Shown here: positions 42,157-49,922 of the stretch, in pieces
Layout of the letters: every line of letters begins with the position of its first letter
Numbering within the stretch: position 1 is the first letter of the stretch
From: Thermincola carboxydiphila
GTDB lineage: Bacteria > Bacillota > Thermincolia > Thermincolales > UBA2595
DNA: 64,000 bases
Assembly (NCBI GenBank): GCA_016841045.1
Contig: JAENZX010000007.1
Span: 1-64,000, forward strand
Direction of reading: 5' to 3'
Position numbers and translations under genes: made by a program
Notes under the pieces: model-generated
The model's input: only the letters and a program-made list of their open reading frames with translations
Database searches by the model: none
Told to the model about the DNA's origin: nothing

Positions 42157-42274
42157 AATTGCCTCCATCCACTCAAAATGAAACTTTTCCCACTATAAAT
42201 CTACTGGTTTCAGTGCCGAAATATCACAAAACAAAAAAATAAACCGGGAACCTGGCAATTATTTAGGTAAAAAA

Positions 42275-42303
42275 TGAGGCCCGACTGCAGTCCAGTCAGA
42301 CCT
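42275..42303 (-). terminator. Terminator of the exosortase operon and ubiX copy 2
   Basis: On the minus strand AGGTCTGACTG and CAGTCGGGCCT pair with two wobbles and are followed by CATTTTTTACC. It lies 16 bases past the ubiX stop. Confidence 0.78.
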
Positions 42304-42318
42304 TTACCAGATTACATA

Positions 42319-42873
42319 TTAATCGCCCCAGCGTTTTAATGATTCAGTCTCAATCCCCAATTGGTCCAGAGCCCGTCCTACCGTCTGGCTAACAATGTCA
42401 TCAATGGTTTCCGGCCTTGTATAAAAGGCCGGTACCGGTGGCATAATTACGACTCCCAGGTTTGAAAGCTTTAGCATATTCTCCAAATGAATTGGATTTA
42501 GGGGAGTTTCTCTTACCATTAACACCAGCGGTCTTCTCTCCTTAAGTGAAACATCAGCCGCTCTGACAACCAGATTATCAGCCAATCCGTGAGCGATCCC
42601 GGCCAGAGTCTTAACACTGCAGGGAGCAACTATCATCCCGTCACATTTAAAGGACCCACTGGCAATTGCTGCTGCCAGGTCATCTTCTTTGTAATAAATG
42701 TCGGCTAACCCCTTTACCCTTTCAACAGCATAATCCGTTTCTTCATTTATTGTAGTTTCAGCCCACTTTGTAAGTATAAGGTGAGTTTCCACGTGGTTTT
42801 TGCTGCATTCCTCAAGAAGCCGGATTCCGTATATAGCCCCGGATGCTCCGGTAATAGCGATAATGATTTTCAT
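42319..42873 (-). CDS. ubiX: Flavin prenyltransferase UbiX (copy 2), coupled to the exosortase operon
   Basis: A 184-residue UbiX paralogue with MKIIIAITGASGAIYGIRLLE, IASGSFKCDGMIVAPCSVKTL and VRETPLNPIHLENML, all conserved. The ATG overlaps the glycosyltransferase stop as ATGA, so the two are translated together. No UbiD gene is next to it. It may supply prenyl-FMN to the UbiD at the start of the window or to an unknown enzyme. Its being locked into a cell-surface operon is unusual. Confidence 0.92.
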   Translation of the reverse strand: MKIIIAITGASGAIYGIRLLEECSKNHVETHLILTKWAETTINEETDYAVERVKGLADIYYKEDDLAAAIASGSFKCDGMIVAPCSVKTLAGIAHGLADNLVVRAADVSLKERRPLVLMVRETPLNPIHLENMLKLSNLGVVIMPPVPAFYTRPETIDDIVSQTVGRALDQLGIETESLKRWGD

Positions 42874-44273
42874 ATTGAATCTCTCTCTTTCGTTACCCTA
42901 GCTAAAATGCTTCTTTTGAACCATTGCCAAATGGCATGCTTTGTTTTATATAAAGATACAAAAGTCTCTTCCACCGGATTTCTTACATTCCATTGGGCGG
43001 TTTCTGTAACTGCATGAATAGCTCCGGCAGCCCGGAACCAGAAAACAACAAACCTATATAAAGGCAGGAAAATTATCTTCCACCCGTTTGAAAACAAAAA
43101 GTCCCTGTATTCTTTTCCGACATAAAGAGAACTCACCAACAGATAGTTAATATCTATAAAAAGGTAAATAAAGTATACAAACAAATTGGCAAAAAATATT
43201 AACTGTAAAGGGTATCCCATAAAGATCAGAAAAGGTGTCAGTACTGTCCAAACAACTCGTGGAAAAATCATTGTATGGTCAATAAAAAGCAATCGGGCAG
43301 CAAAAGATTTGAACAGTTTAAACAAACTACCCTGGTAGTATTCCATATATGAACTGATTACATCCAATTCGCCTCTTTGCCACCTAACCCTCTGAGAATA
43401 TAGTTTTGCCATAGACGAAATAGGCTCAACAAAAATCTTTGCATTTTCAAGAAAAGTGACTCTTTTGTTTTCGTTTTTTCGGCGGAGCTCAAAAGTAAGC
43501 TTAGTATCTTCTGCAATAGAATTGGAATCATATAAAAAAGTTTTCAGTAAAAACTGTCTGTTAAAACAAGAAAACGCCCCGGCAAGAGTAAAAAGGGTGT
43601 TATGGTATGCCTGATACTTACGGCCTATATAGAATGCTTCCATGTATTCAAAAAGTTCGCAGCATTGAAGAAGGTTCAGGTACCATGAATTCTGCTCAAT
43701 TTGCCTGCTATCTATCAAAATAGCGCCCGTTGCCCCAGAAATTCCCTCATCATTTGATAAAGCTTTGACCGCTTCACTAATCACATCTTTGTCCAATACG
43801 GTGTCTGAATCGAGATTGATCAGAATATCACTGCTGCCAAGAAAGATTCCGGTGTTCAAAGCTTTAGCTTTTCCAGTTTGGGGAATCCTTACCCAATGTA
43901 CAGGCATGTTAGGAAATTTGGTTAGAAATTGGTTAAACATATTAAAACTATCATCTGTACTACCGTTATCAACAAGCATAACCTCGATCCTGCTCAGAGG
44001 ATAACTTTGGCCGGCAAGTGATACAAGACAGTTATACAGGGTGTCTTGAGAGTTATGAACAGGTATGACAACAGACACCTTGGGTTGATAAACAGGGGGT
44101 AACCCCTCTACTGGAACCTGTTCCTGTTCACAAGCACGCTGCCGTTTCAGCTTCCAATACATTCGCCACGAAAAAGTGATATGATTTAAGGCAATTGTAC
44201 CATCTAACATGACGGGGATAAGAATCCATATTGCCCAAAAGACCATAAAATTAGTGATAAAATCGTTAGTCAT
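42870..44273 (-). CDS. Glycosyltransferase family 2, exosortase-associated
   Basis: A 467-residue membrane glycosyltransferase. VSVVIPVHNSQDTLYNCLVSLAGQSYPLSRIEVMLVDNGS is the GT-A nucleotide-sugar pocket, DSDTVLD and AEDTKLTFELRR the catalytic Asp-containing parts, and QRVRWQRGELDV the Q/RxxRW motif of processive enzymes. N- and C-terminal hydrophobic segments anchor it. It resembles the XrtG-associated glycosyltransferase. ATG 44273 has GAGGG 9 bases upstream and lies one base after the exosortase stop. It probably builds a surface polysaccharide or glycan for exosortase substrates. Confidence 0.8.
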   Translation of the reverse strand: MTNDFITNFMVFWAIWILIPVMLDGTIALNHITFSWRMYWKLKRQRACEQEQVPVEGLPPVYQPKVSVVIPVHNSQDTLYNCLVSLAGQSYPLSRIEVMLVDNGSTDDSFNMFNQFLTKFPNMPVHWVRIPQTGKAKALNTGIFLGSSDILINLDSDTVLDKDVISEAVKALSNDEGISGATGAILIDSRQIEQNSWYLNLLQCCELFEYMEAFYIGRKYQAYHNTLFTLAGAFSCFNRQFLLKTFLYDSNSIAEDTKLTFELRRKNENKRVTFLENAKIFVEPISSMAKLYSQRVRWQRGELDVISSYMEYYQGSLFKLFKSFAARLLFIDHTMIFPRVVWTVLTPFLIFMGYPLQLIFFANLFVYFIYLFIDINYLLVSSLYVGKEYRDFLFSNGWKIIFLPLYRFVVFWFRAAGAIHAVTETAQWNVRNPVEETFVSLYKTKHAIWQWFKRSILARVTKERDSI

Positions 44274-44274
44274 C

Positions 44275-44880
44275 TCAACTAACCCTCGATTCAGCCCGTT
44301 TATAAAGGAATACGAGTGTACTTTTGGTAAAAAAGAACCAATATATTGCAATCATCATAAAAAAGAACACTCCGCGCCCTAACACAGTGTGAGCAATAAA
44401 TATTGTTTCCCGTCCCCAAAGATAGATAGAAACAATTATCATTTCTATCCGTATCAAGTTGATGAGATATATAAGCAAGCTACCTATTAGTAGAGATATC
44501 ATCTTCTTGGATGGAGACATTACCGGATAAAAAAGAGTTAGGCCAATAAAAACAGAGGCTTCGAGAAGCCCGGAGCACTCAGTACCAATTTCCAGTGATG
44601 TAAAACCACTAATGCGGGAACTGGTCATAAGTACCGTGCCGGCACCCGAAAAAGGGAATACAGGAATGTTAAAATATTTGTTAAAGGCAGTTATAATATC
44701 TATTGCGGCATGACTCAGCCCATCTTCGATAATAGTATTTGAAAGGCCAAACACGCTTATAAGTGCAAACCCTATAGCACCCCAGAAAAAGTAAAAGGTC
44801 CAAATCTTGTTAATTCTGAAGAAAAGCAATACTCCTGCCCATATAAGAAGAAAATAAATATATTCAGAATTAAATTCCAT
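44275..44880 (-). CDS. xrtG: Exosortase family protein, XrtG-like
   Basis: A 201-residue membrane protein with about six helices. It has the exosortase triad: Cys102 in SLEIGTECSGLLEA, Arg144 in LIRIEMI, and His164 in IAHTVLGRG. Size and neighbours (glycosyltransferase, large PTPS-related-type protein) match the Gram-positive XrtG set. Exosortases cleave and attach proteins with C-terminal PEP-CTERM-like signals. The gene overlaps its upstream gene by 11 bases. Since the upstream gene is interrupted, its expression is probably reduced or lost. Confidence 0.82.
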   Translation of the reverse strand: MEFNSEYIYFLLIWAGVLLFFRINKIWTFYFFWGAIGFALISVFGLSNTIIEDGLSHAAIDIITAFNKYFNIPVFPFSGAGTVLMTSSRISGFTSLEIGTECSGLLEASVFIGLTLFYPVMSPSKKMISLLIGSLLIYLINLIRIEMIIVSIYLWGRETIFIAHTVLGRGVFFFMMIAIYWFFFTKSTLVFLYKRAESRVS

Positions 44881-47320
44881 TAGAGCTCATCTTTCTTTTC
44901 CTGATTTTTTGAATTCCAATAACCAATGCGATTAGGACAAAGACTGTCAACAATGGATATCCCAGAACTGGGACCGGTGAATATTGAATATCTCTGATCC
45001 CGTTGATGTCAGGATCGGGGATAAGGTCAAAGTCATGTTTGAATAAATCAAAGTCATTAAAATCAGCGCTTCTGACCCAATCTTCGTCTCTCTTGGGATT
45101 ATCATTAGCAATAAAAGACGTTGTTGCATAAAACCTAATTGGTTGGTTTGCTATGATGCCCAAACTGCTAAAAGGGAAATAGAATTCAAACTGGAGCCCG
45201 TCATCCGGCCCATTTCTCTTGGCACCCCATTTACCTATCTCATGCCAGGCTGGACTGTTATTCTGATCATCCACCCTAAATATTTTCACAGCAACTTTGC
45301 CGGAATTGGGGATATACCGAAAAAATCCGATTCTGTCATCTGGGTCAGTGTAGTCACCGTTGTTATTAATATCAAACATTATTTTACCGGTCATTTTATG
45401 GTTGTCATCCATAGGCTGGTATCTGACTATGGAAAAATACAAATTAGGATCATTGTCATTTCTATTTGTACCCCAATAAATCCGTCGGGTATCACCTGCG
45501 ATGGCCGTCCGGTCCGAAACATCCATTACATCTCCCTCAGGGTCGGCAAGATAAGCTGCCTGTTCCCAATCCTCAAACTGCCCGTCCATCACTATTTCCG
45601 GTGAAGCAAAAGCATTCTGTGGCACAATACCAAGTAAGACCAATAGCAGAACAGCAGTTAAGCCGACAGACTTGAATTTTTTTAACATCGGCCTTGCTCC
45701 CACAACCATAAGCAGTAGAAAAAGACCGATCATGGATAAAAACAATCCTTTTGGGGTTGAAGACGGCCACTCATTCCTAAATTCCACTTGATAGTCCCCC
45801 TCTCTACCATTGATTGAAATAAAGTTATGAATTGTGCCTAATTTATGCTCGGGTCCGGTAACCGTAAGCTTCATAGTATCCAGATAAGCCAGCGGAATCA
45901 AGATATTATGATTGCGAAATTCTTCCGGCAGGGTAAACTTCACTTTACCACTGTCCCCGGCAAATGTCAGTTCTGTCAGAGCAACAGTTTTTCTGGGAAT
46001 AGTCTTTTTGGCATCAGACTTTAAAAGATTGCCCAGCATATTCAAAATAACCGGGTCCTTTGTAAGATACGCATAATATGGAAGGTTAAGGCCGATGAAG
46101 TAAATGTTTTGATTGCGGTAAACCTTATACCCTTCTATTGGCCGTTTCCGGTCATAATAGCTAACCAGCGAAGACACCTTGTCCACTCCCTCTAAAACAA
46201 AGGTCTTCCATGGCAGATTCTCACGGGGAAGCTGAGTCAGCCTGGTTACAGTTGAACCAACATTGATTAACGGAGGAACTTCCATGACCACTGGCTCTGC
46301 CACCACTCCTAAGAATGAAGAACGGTTTGATAACACATCACTTGGTGAACCACTTAGATCAATTACCACCCTGCCACCTTTCTTCACATAAGCTAACAAG
46401 AGGTCTTCGGCTGTTTTTTTTGATTTCCATGAAAACCCTGACAAGAAGATAGTCTTATATTTTGTTAACTCTTTAAGAGAATATTTATCAACCTCATAAT
46501 AAGACCCCAGCCGGATTTCGGGAAAAACTGTAGCAATAGTAGGCGTAAACCGCCCGATTCCCAGAATCTCGTAATCAGCGGTTACCAAATATGGGCCATT
46601 TTCCCGGGTAAAAAGAGTCATTCCATTCTGCGAAACCTGAACCAAGAAACCAAATTCCTTGGCTTTATCTCTAAAAATTCCAGGTTCCTTTAATATATCG
46701 CTCTTTACAACAAGATGAGTTGCTCCCATTTCAATCAGACGGTCAAAGAGATAATCATTCCATCCTTTTTGTAAAGCAGTGTTAATCAGCATAGTATTCG
46801 ATGCTGTATATGCCCCCTGCCATGCCCATCCAAAGATTTGTGATATTCCATATTTTTGACCTGCCAGATAAGTAGGTATAGACCCAAGCCTGCTGGTATC
46901 CAGGACAGCCAGTTTAAAATTTTTCGTTCCCGAAGCTGCCCGTAAAATATTGTCTATATCACGTGGATAAGTCCTGGTTCTTATTAATGTTGAGGATATT
47001 AAGCTATCTGCGAGAATAGTCATCAGAAGCAGTGTGGTTAAACCAAGTGTAATAAATCGCTTACTCCTAAACAGTTCCCAAAAATTAAAGGTCTTAATGC
47101 TTCCAAATAAAAGGGCAGCCACTCCCACAGTCACAAAACGGTCAGGCCAAAGGAGATTGTGAAGTGGCAGCTTAGCATATATAGGTTTAGCCAGAGGGGT
47201 GGTAATTATAAATATTGCTATACCTAAAAGAATCCCGGCTTTTTGAAAAGGGTCATTGATCCGCCACTTATAAAGGGTAATCAGTGCTAAAGCCAGATAA
47301 CCTATGCCAAAGTACAACAC
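44870..47320 (-). CDS. Large exosortase-operon membrane protein, 5' end lost to prophage insertion
   Basis: Codons from GTG 47320 give 816 residues: several membrane helices (PTPS-related-type region), a luminal part (TKNFKLAVLDTSRLGS onward), a second helix pair, a signal-like segment (VLLGIVPQNAFASPEIV) and a CBM9-like domain (MDGQFEDWEQAAYL), ending in PVPVLGYPLLTVFVLIALVIG and a basic tail. GTG 47320 is not the true start: the frame stays open upstream through 30 more codons (GYSFYISPFVSYSVNQHL) and stops only at 47413, inside phage DNA. The gene is therefore truncated at the prophage left end, about 47395. The intact 5' part should lie beyond the right end of the prophage. Confidence 0.8.
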   Translation of the reverse strand: MLYFGIGYLALALITLYKWRINDPFQKAGILLGIAIFIITTPLAKPIYAKLPLHNLLWPDRFVTVGVAALLFGSIKTFNFWELFRSKRFITLGLTTLLLMTILADSLISSTLIRTRTYPRDIDNILRAASGTKNFKLAVLDTSRLGSIPTYLAGQKYGISQIFGWAWQGAYTASNTMLINTALQKGWNDYLFDRLIEMGATHLVVKSDILKEPGIFRDKAKEFGFLVQVSQNGMTLFTRENGPYLVTADYEILGIGRFTPTIATVFPEIRLGSYYEVDKYSLKELTKYKTIFLSGFSWKSKKTAEDLLLAYVKKGGRVVIDLSGSPSDVLSNRSSFLGVVAEPVVMEVPPLINVGSTVTRLTQLPRENLPWKTFVLEGVDKVSSLVSYYDRKRPIEGYKVYRNQNIYFIGLNLPYYAYLTKDPVILNMLGNLLKSDAKKTIPRKTVALTELTFAGDSGKVKFTLPEEFRNHNILIPLAYLDTMKLTVTGPEHKLGTIHNFISINGREGDYQVEFRNEWPSSTPKGLFLSMIGLFLLLMVVGARPMLKKFKSVGLTAVLLLVLLGIVPQNAFASPEIVMDGQFEDWEQAAYLADPEGDVMDVSDRTAIAGDTRRIYWGTNRNDNDPNLYFSIVRYQPMDDNHKMTGKIMFDINNNGDYTDPDDRIGFFRYIPNSGKVAVKIFRVDDQNNSPAWHEIGKWGAKRNGPDDGLQFEFYFPFSSLGIIANQPIRFYATTSFIANDNPKRDEDWVRSADFNDFDLFKHDFDLIPDPDINGIRDIQYSPVPVLGYPLLTVFVLIALVIGIQKIRKRKMSSNGI

Positions 47321-47500
47321 CTCAGGATTAGATAGGTGTTGATTAACAGAATAACTGACAAAAGGAGAGATATAAAAAGAATACCCGGGATATAGTGGGA
47401 AACCCTGATATTACTGGGGATAACGTGGGACAACGATAGAAACGATTGACAAATATATTGAGACGAGATTCATTGTGGATTAAGTTGTGGATAAATATAA

Positions 47501-47572
47501 AAGAAAGAGCAGAGAAAGCACTGGAAGCCTTGTAGCGTAAGGGATAAGGTGCTTTTATTACTGCTCTTTCTT
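47501..47572. terminator. Long hairpin near the prophage left end
   Basis: AAGAAAGAGCAG (47501-47512) and CTGCTCTTTCTT (47561-47572) pair perfectly, with an inner AAAGCAC/GTGCTTT stem (47515-47521, 47549-47555). On the minus strand CTTTTATATTT follows, so it can end the repressor transcript before the host junction. A structured RNA role is also possible. Confidence 0.6.
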
Positions 47573-47703
47573 AATTATATCAGCAATGGAGTCGAAATGA
47601 AAGTGATTGAGCGTGCGAACAGTGGCGTTATTAAGCGTGCGGCGTGCGTGCGGTCATTGTCAACTATGTTGAGAACTCCCTAAAATACAGCGTTTGAAAA
47701 CTT

Positions 47704-47719
47704 ACACGTATATTCGTGG
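47704..47719. promoter_or_regulatory. Phage repressor operator, left site
   Basis: ACACGTATATTCGTGG resembles the operators near the early promoter (CACGAATATAC and ACACGAATTTTCGTGT). Confidence 0.5.
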
Positions 47720-47915
47720 GCGTGCGGAGAGCGTGCGAATTATATTACCATGATGCTCAAATTTTATAAAAATCAATTCTGCAAATTAACAAAATCTATC
47801 ATTGTATGCAGAAATGCAGTAAAATCAATAGTTTCAACCATAATATGATATGTAAAAACAATTAAAACCAATTCTGCAAATATTGATATATAAATCTATC
47901 AAACAAGCACAAAAA

Positions 47916-48347
47916 TTAAACAGCCTCACTTGTTGCTGCTTCTTCCCCTGTTCCTCCATTCGATGAGTTGGATGACATTCCCCTTTTAACCTTTCTATTG
48001 TATTTCATATCAATAATATCAATAGTGTCTTGTTGGTCTTCATAGTTAAGTTTGCGAAACTTCATAATCATGTCAATCTCTTCTTCAGTAAAATTCATTT
48101 GAGAGTTAGACTCTTTGACCTTCTCGGTCTTTTCAGTTAGAATTTGTTGTTCTTTTCCTGTCAGTAAATAATCAGCACTGACCTTGAAGTAGTTCATTAA
48201 AGCAATCAATGCTTCAGCTCCCGGCTTAACTCTCCCCCTTTCCCAATCTCCAACATTACCAGAAGAGACCCCAATCTTTTTAGCAAGTTCAGCCTGAGAC
48301 ACTTTGGAATTTTTCCTGAGCTCCCTGATTCTTTCACCTATATCCAT
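47916..48347 (-). CDS. Phage repressor, XRE-family (CI/c-like)
   Basis: A 143-residue protein with an N-terminal helix-turn-helix (about 4-65; SKVSQAELAKKIGVSSGNVGDWERGRVKPGAEALIALMNYFKVSADYLL). The rest is acidic and helical (NFTEEEIDMIMKFRKLNYEDQQDTIDIIDMKY), with a Ser/Gly-rich C-terminus. It is the only long leftward gene in the left part of the prophage and lies next to palindromic operators, which is the usual lysogeny-control arrangement. A GGAGG precedes ATG 48347. Confidence 0.85.
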   Translation of the reverse strand: MDIGERIRELRKNSKVSQAELAKKIGVSSGNVGDWERGRVKPGAEALIALMNYFKVSADYLLTGKEQQILTEKTEKVKESNSQMNFTEEEIDMIMKFRKLNYEDQQDTIDIIDMKYNRKVKRGMSSNSSNGGTGEEAATSEAV

Positions 48348-48367
48348 TATAAACCTCCTTTATATTA

Positions 48368-48410
48368 ACGTATATTCGTGTGCGGATTTAGAAAACACAC
48401 GAATATGTAT
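48368..48410. promoter_or_regulatory. Two repressor operator-like sites between repressor and early promoter
   Basis: ACGTATATTCGTGT (48369-48382) and ACACGAATATGTAT (48397-48410) are close relatives of the palindrome within the early promoter. They could give cooperative control of both the repressor and the early genes. Confidence 0.6.
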
Positions 48411-48419
48411 AAATTTTAT

Positions 48420-48447
48420 TTGACATACACGAATTTTCGTGTATAAT
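48420..48447 (+). promoter_or_regulatory. Phage early promoter with embedded repressor operator
   Basis: TTGACA (48420-48425) and TATAAT (48442-48447) are perfect consensus hexamers, 16 bases apart. Between and overlapping them lies the palindrome ATACACGAATTTTCGTGTAT (48425-48444), so bound repressor would block RNA polymerase. Confidence 0.85.
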
Positions 48448-48618
48448 TATATTAGATAGACAAATACATCAAAATAATTTTATCACAATATCGTCTGAAA
48501 AGCGATAGATTCACAACATTTCAGTAAGGTTTTTCCAACACCTTACTACAAAAAGCCAATCAAGAAATATGTGCTCCTGTCTCATGGCACACGAAAAACT
48601 ATAGAGGGGGTGAGGGTT

Positions 48619-48777
48619 CTGAAGCATGGAAAAAGACCGACAAGGGTTCAGAAAATCAGAATAAAATCCTTTGGACTTAATCCTGATAACTGGCTTGTGG
48701 TCAAAGATTGCAGAGAGTGTTTTGAAGTGGTTCACAGAGTGTCAGGGAAGATAAGAAAACTAAAAAAGGAGGCTTGA
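48619..48777 (+). CDS. DUF6906-like small phage protein
   Basis: About 52 residues: KHGKRPTRVQKIRIKSFGLNPDNWLVVKDCRECFEVVHRVSGKIR. KRPT, LNPDNWLVVKD and VHRxSGK are the pattern of DUF6906-type phage proteins. The start is unclear: CTG 48619 fits the family N-terminus and has GGGGGTGA upstream; GTG 48610 and GTG 48571 are alternatives. Function unknown. It overlaps the start region of the next gene by a few bases. Confidence 0.6.
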   Translation: MKHGKRPTRVQKIRIKSFGLNPDNWLVVKDCRECFEVVHRVSGKIRKLKKEA

Positions 48778-48779
48778 CA

Positions 48780-48974
48780 ATGAATTACAAGGAACAAATT
48801 ACAACATCAGAAAAAAAGGCTATTGACCTTGATGAACAACTGCAAGGCCAACAGCAAGCAAATGAGTTTATAGGTTGCAATACTGACATTAATATTCTTG
48901 AATTTCATACTAAAATGCAGAAAAGACAGGGCAAAATTGACAAAGCTATTCTTGCACAGCTTGCTCGGATTTAA
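48780..48974 (+). CDS. Small early phage protein, function unknown
   Basis: A 64-residue, mostly helical, charged protein (MNYKEQITTSEKKAIDLDEQL; C-terminus KIDKAILAQLARI). GGAGGCTTGACA lies upstream of ATG 48780. It overlaps a minus-strand gene at its 3' end by 29 bases. I do not recognise a family. Confidence 0.5.
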   Translation: MNYKEQITTSEKKAIDLDEQLQGQQQANEFIGCNTDINILEFHTKMQKRQGKIDKAILAQLARI

Positions 48975-49155
48975 GAATTGCATGAATAGTCAATTTAGAC
49001 TCAGTATTAAGAAATTCAAGAAATTCGTCTCGATTTAAAAGACCTTTAGCTTCAAAATAAGAAACTAAAGCCCATAGACCTATATTGTCAACGAGCTGCT
49101 TTCTTAAAAAATTATCAGCTATAGGGTCGCCGGTCGAGATAATTTTATCATCCAT
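48946..49155 (-). CDS. Small leftward phage gene, function unknown
   Basis: A 69-residue protein (MDDKIISTGDPIADNFLRKQL; then DNIGLWALVSYFEAKGLLNRDEFLEFL). AGGAGGTTTCTT before ATG 49155 is a strong ribosome site, while the longer reading to 49293 has none. A TATAAT-like box (minus strand, about 49194-49199) could drive it. It runs against the early genes and its 3' end overlaps the previous gene. It may be expressed in lysogeny; this is inference. Confidence 0.6.
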   Translation of the reverse strand: MDDKIISTGDPIADNFLRKQLVDNIGLWALVSYFEAKGLLNRDEFLEFLNTESKLTIHAILKSEQAVQE

Positions 49156-49241
49156 AAGAAACCTCCTTTTATATAGATTGTGTGACAACTTTATTATACC
49201 ACGGGAGGTAAAAGGAAAGTACAACGAAAGGAGGATGCTTG

Positions 49242-49457
49242 ATGCAACGCAAAAGAAAATTAACACCGTTTGGAGTGTTAGTGAAAAAGACACTTATAGA
49301 GAAGGGCATGACTCAAGTACAGCTTGCAGAAGAGGTCGGGACAAGCAACAAGTACCTCAATCTTATCCTATACGGTGACAGGTCAGGAGAAAAGTATATC
49401 AGTAGCATAGCGAATGTGCTTGGCTTAGACTTGGACTCGTTAAAAAAAATAGCGTAA
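49242..49457 (+). CDS. Cro-like / XRE-family small regulator (Ner-like role)
   Basis: A 71-residue helix-turn-helix protein: FGVLVKKTLIEKGMTQVQLAEEVGTSNKYLNLILYGDRSGEKYISSIANVLGLDLDSLKKIA. It is essentially only the DNA-binding domain. ATG 49242 has GGAGG 7 bases upstream. Its early position fits a Cro/Ner-like switch protein. Confidence 0.7.
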   Translation: MQRKRKLTPFGVLVKKTLIEKGMTQVQLAEEVGTSNKYLNLILYGDRSGEKYISSIANVLGLDLDSLKKIA

Positions 49458-49470
49458 GGGAGGAAGGAAA

Positions 49471-49773
49471 TTGAAAAAGGTTGATGTGTTTTTGAAAGAG
49501 CTTGAGGAATTAAAAGCCGGCATGAATCAGAATGAACAGAATCTCAGTGATGATTCAAAGGTTATTATCCTTGAGAGGAAGCAAAAAGAGCTCAAGAGAA
49601 AAGCAGAGCAGATTCAGGAAGAAATCGAGAGAGAGGTCGAGGACTTTTTCCAGTACCTCAATATGAAGCAGGCAAGCATTGAAACACTCAGCAAGATGAA
49701 CGCTTATATCGAGGAAGAATTGAAAAAGGTTGAGCAGCTTATTGACAGTATCAAGGTGACAAAAGGTGCATAA
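49471..49773 (+). CDS. Coiled-coil phage early protein
   Basis: A 100-residue highly charged helical protein with heptad-like stretches (LKELEELKAG; ELKRKAEQIQEEIEREVEDFF; YIEEELKKVEQLIDSI). TTG 49471 has GGGAGGAAGG upstream. It lies just before the transposase. No family recognised; coiled-coil dimerisation is likely. Confidence 0.55.
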   Translation: MKKVDVFLKELEELKAGMNQNEQNLSDDSKVIILERKQKELKRKAEQIQEEIEREVEDFFQYLNMKQASIETLSKMNAYIEEELKKVEQLIDSIKVTKGA

Positions 49774-49787
49774 CCGGAGGGATTGGA

Positions 49788-49901
49788 ATGACAAAAGGCA
49801 AAAAGAAAAGAGCGTCCACGGGCAAGGTGACACTCTTTTCAAAAGCCGTTGATGAAATGATTCATCCCCTCCATTTTATCAGAATCAATGTCACTTTGTA
49901 A
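49788..49901 (+). CDS. Small basic phage peptide (37 residues)
   Basis: An open frame of 37 codons after GGAGGGATTGGA. MTKGKKKRASTGKVTLFSK is basic at the N-terminus, with a short hydrophobic tail (FIRINVTL). It fills the gap between the coiled-coil gene and the transposase. Function unknown; the ribosome site supports translation. Confidence 0.45.
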   Translation: MTKGKKKRASTGKVTLFSKAVDEMIHPLHFIRINVTL

Positions 49902-49922
49902 AGTGTAAAGGGGGGAAAGAAA

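Larger units (their letters stand above)
47396..47915. other. Prophage left end: putative transposase sites and repeats
   Basis: No gene is visible in this 520-base stretch. The first 45 bases hold related TGGG-containing repeats. A long hairpin lies at 47501-47572, and GCGTGCG occurs at 47611, 47635, 47642, 47720 and 47731 (first bases). A repressor-type operator occurs at 47704-47719. These fit the role of a Mu left end with transposase sites and a leftward transcript end. Confidence 0.6.

Noticed and set aside
47611-47737. GCGTGCG repeats considered as a CRISPR or iteron array
   Set aside because: Units are 7 bases, with irregular spacing and no spacers. No cas gene or replication initiator is nearby; kept only as possible phage end sites.
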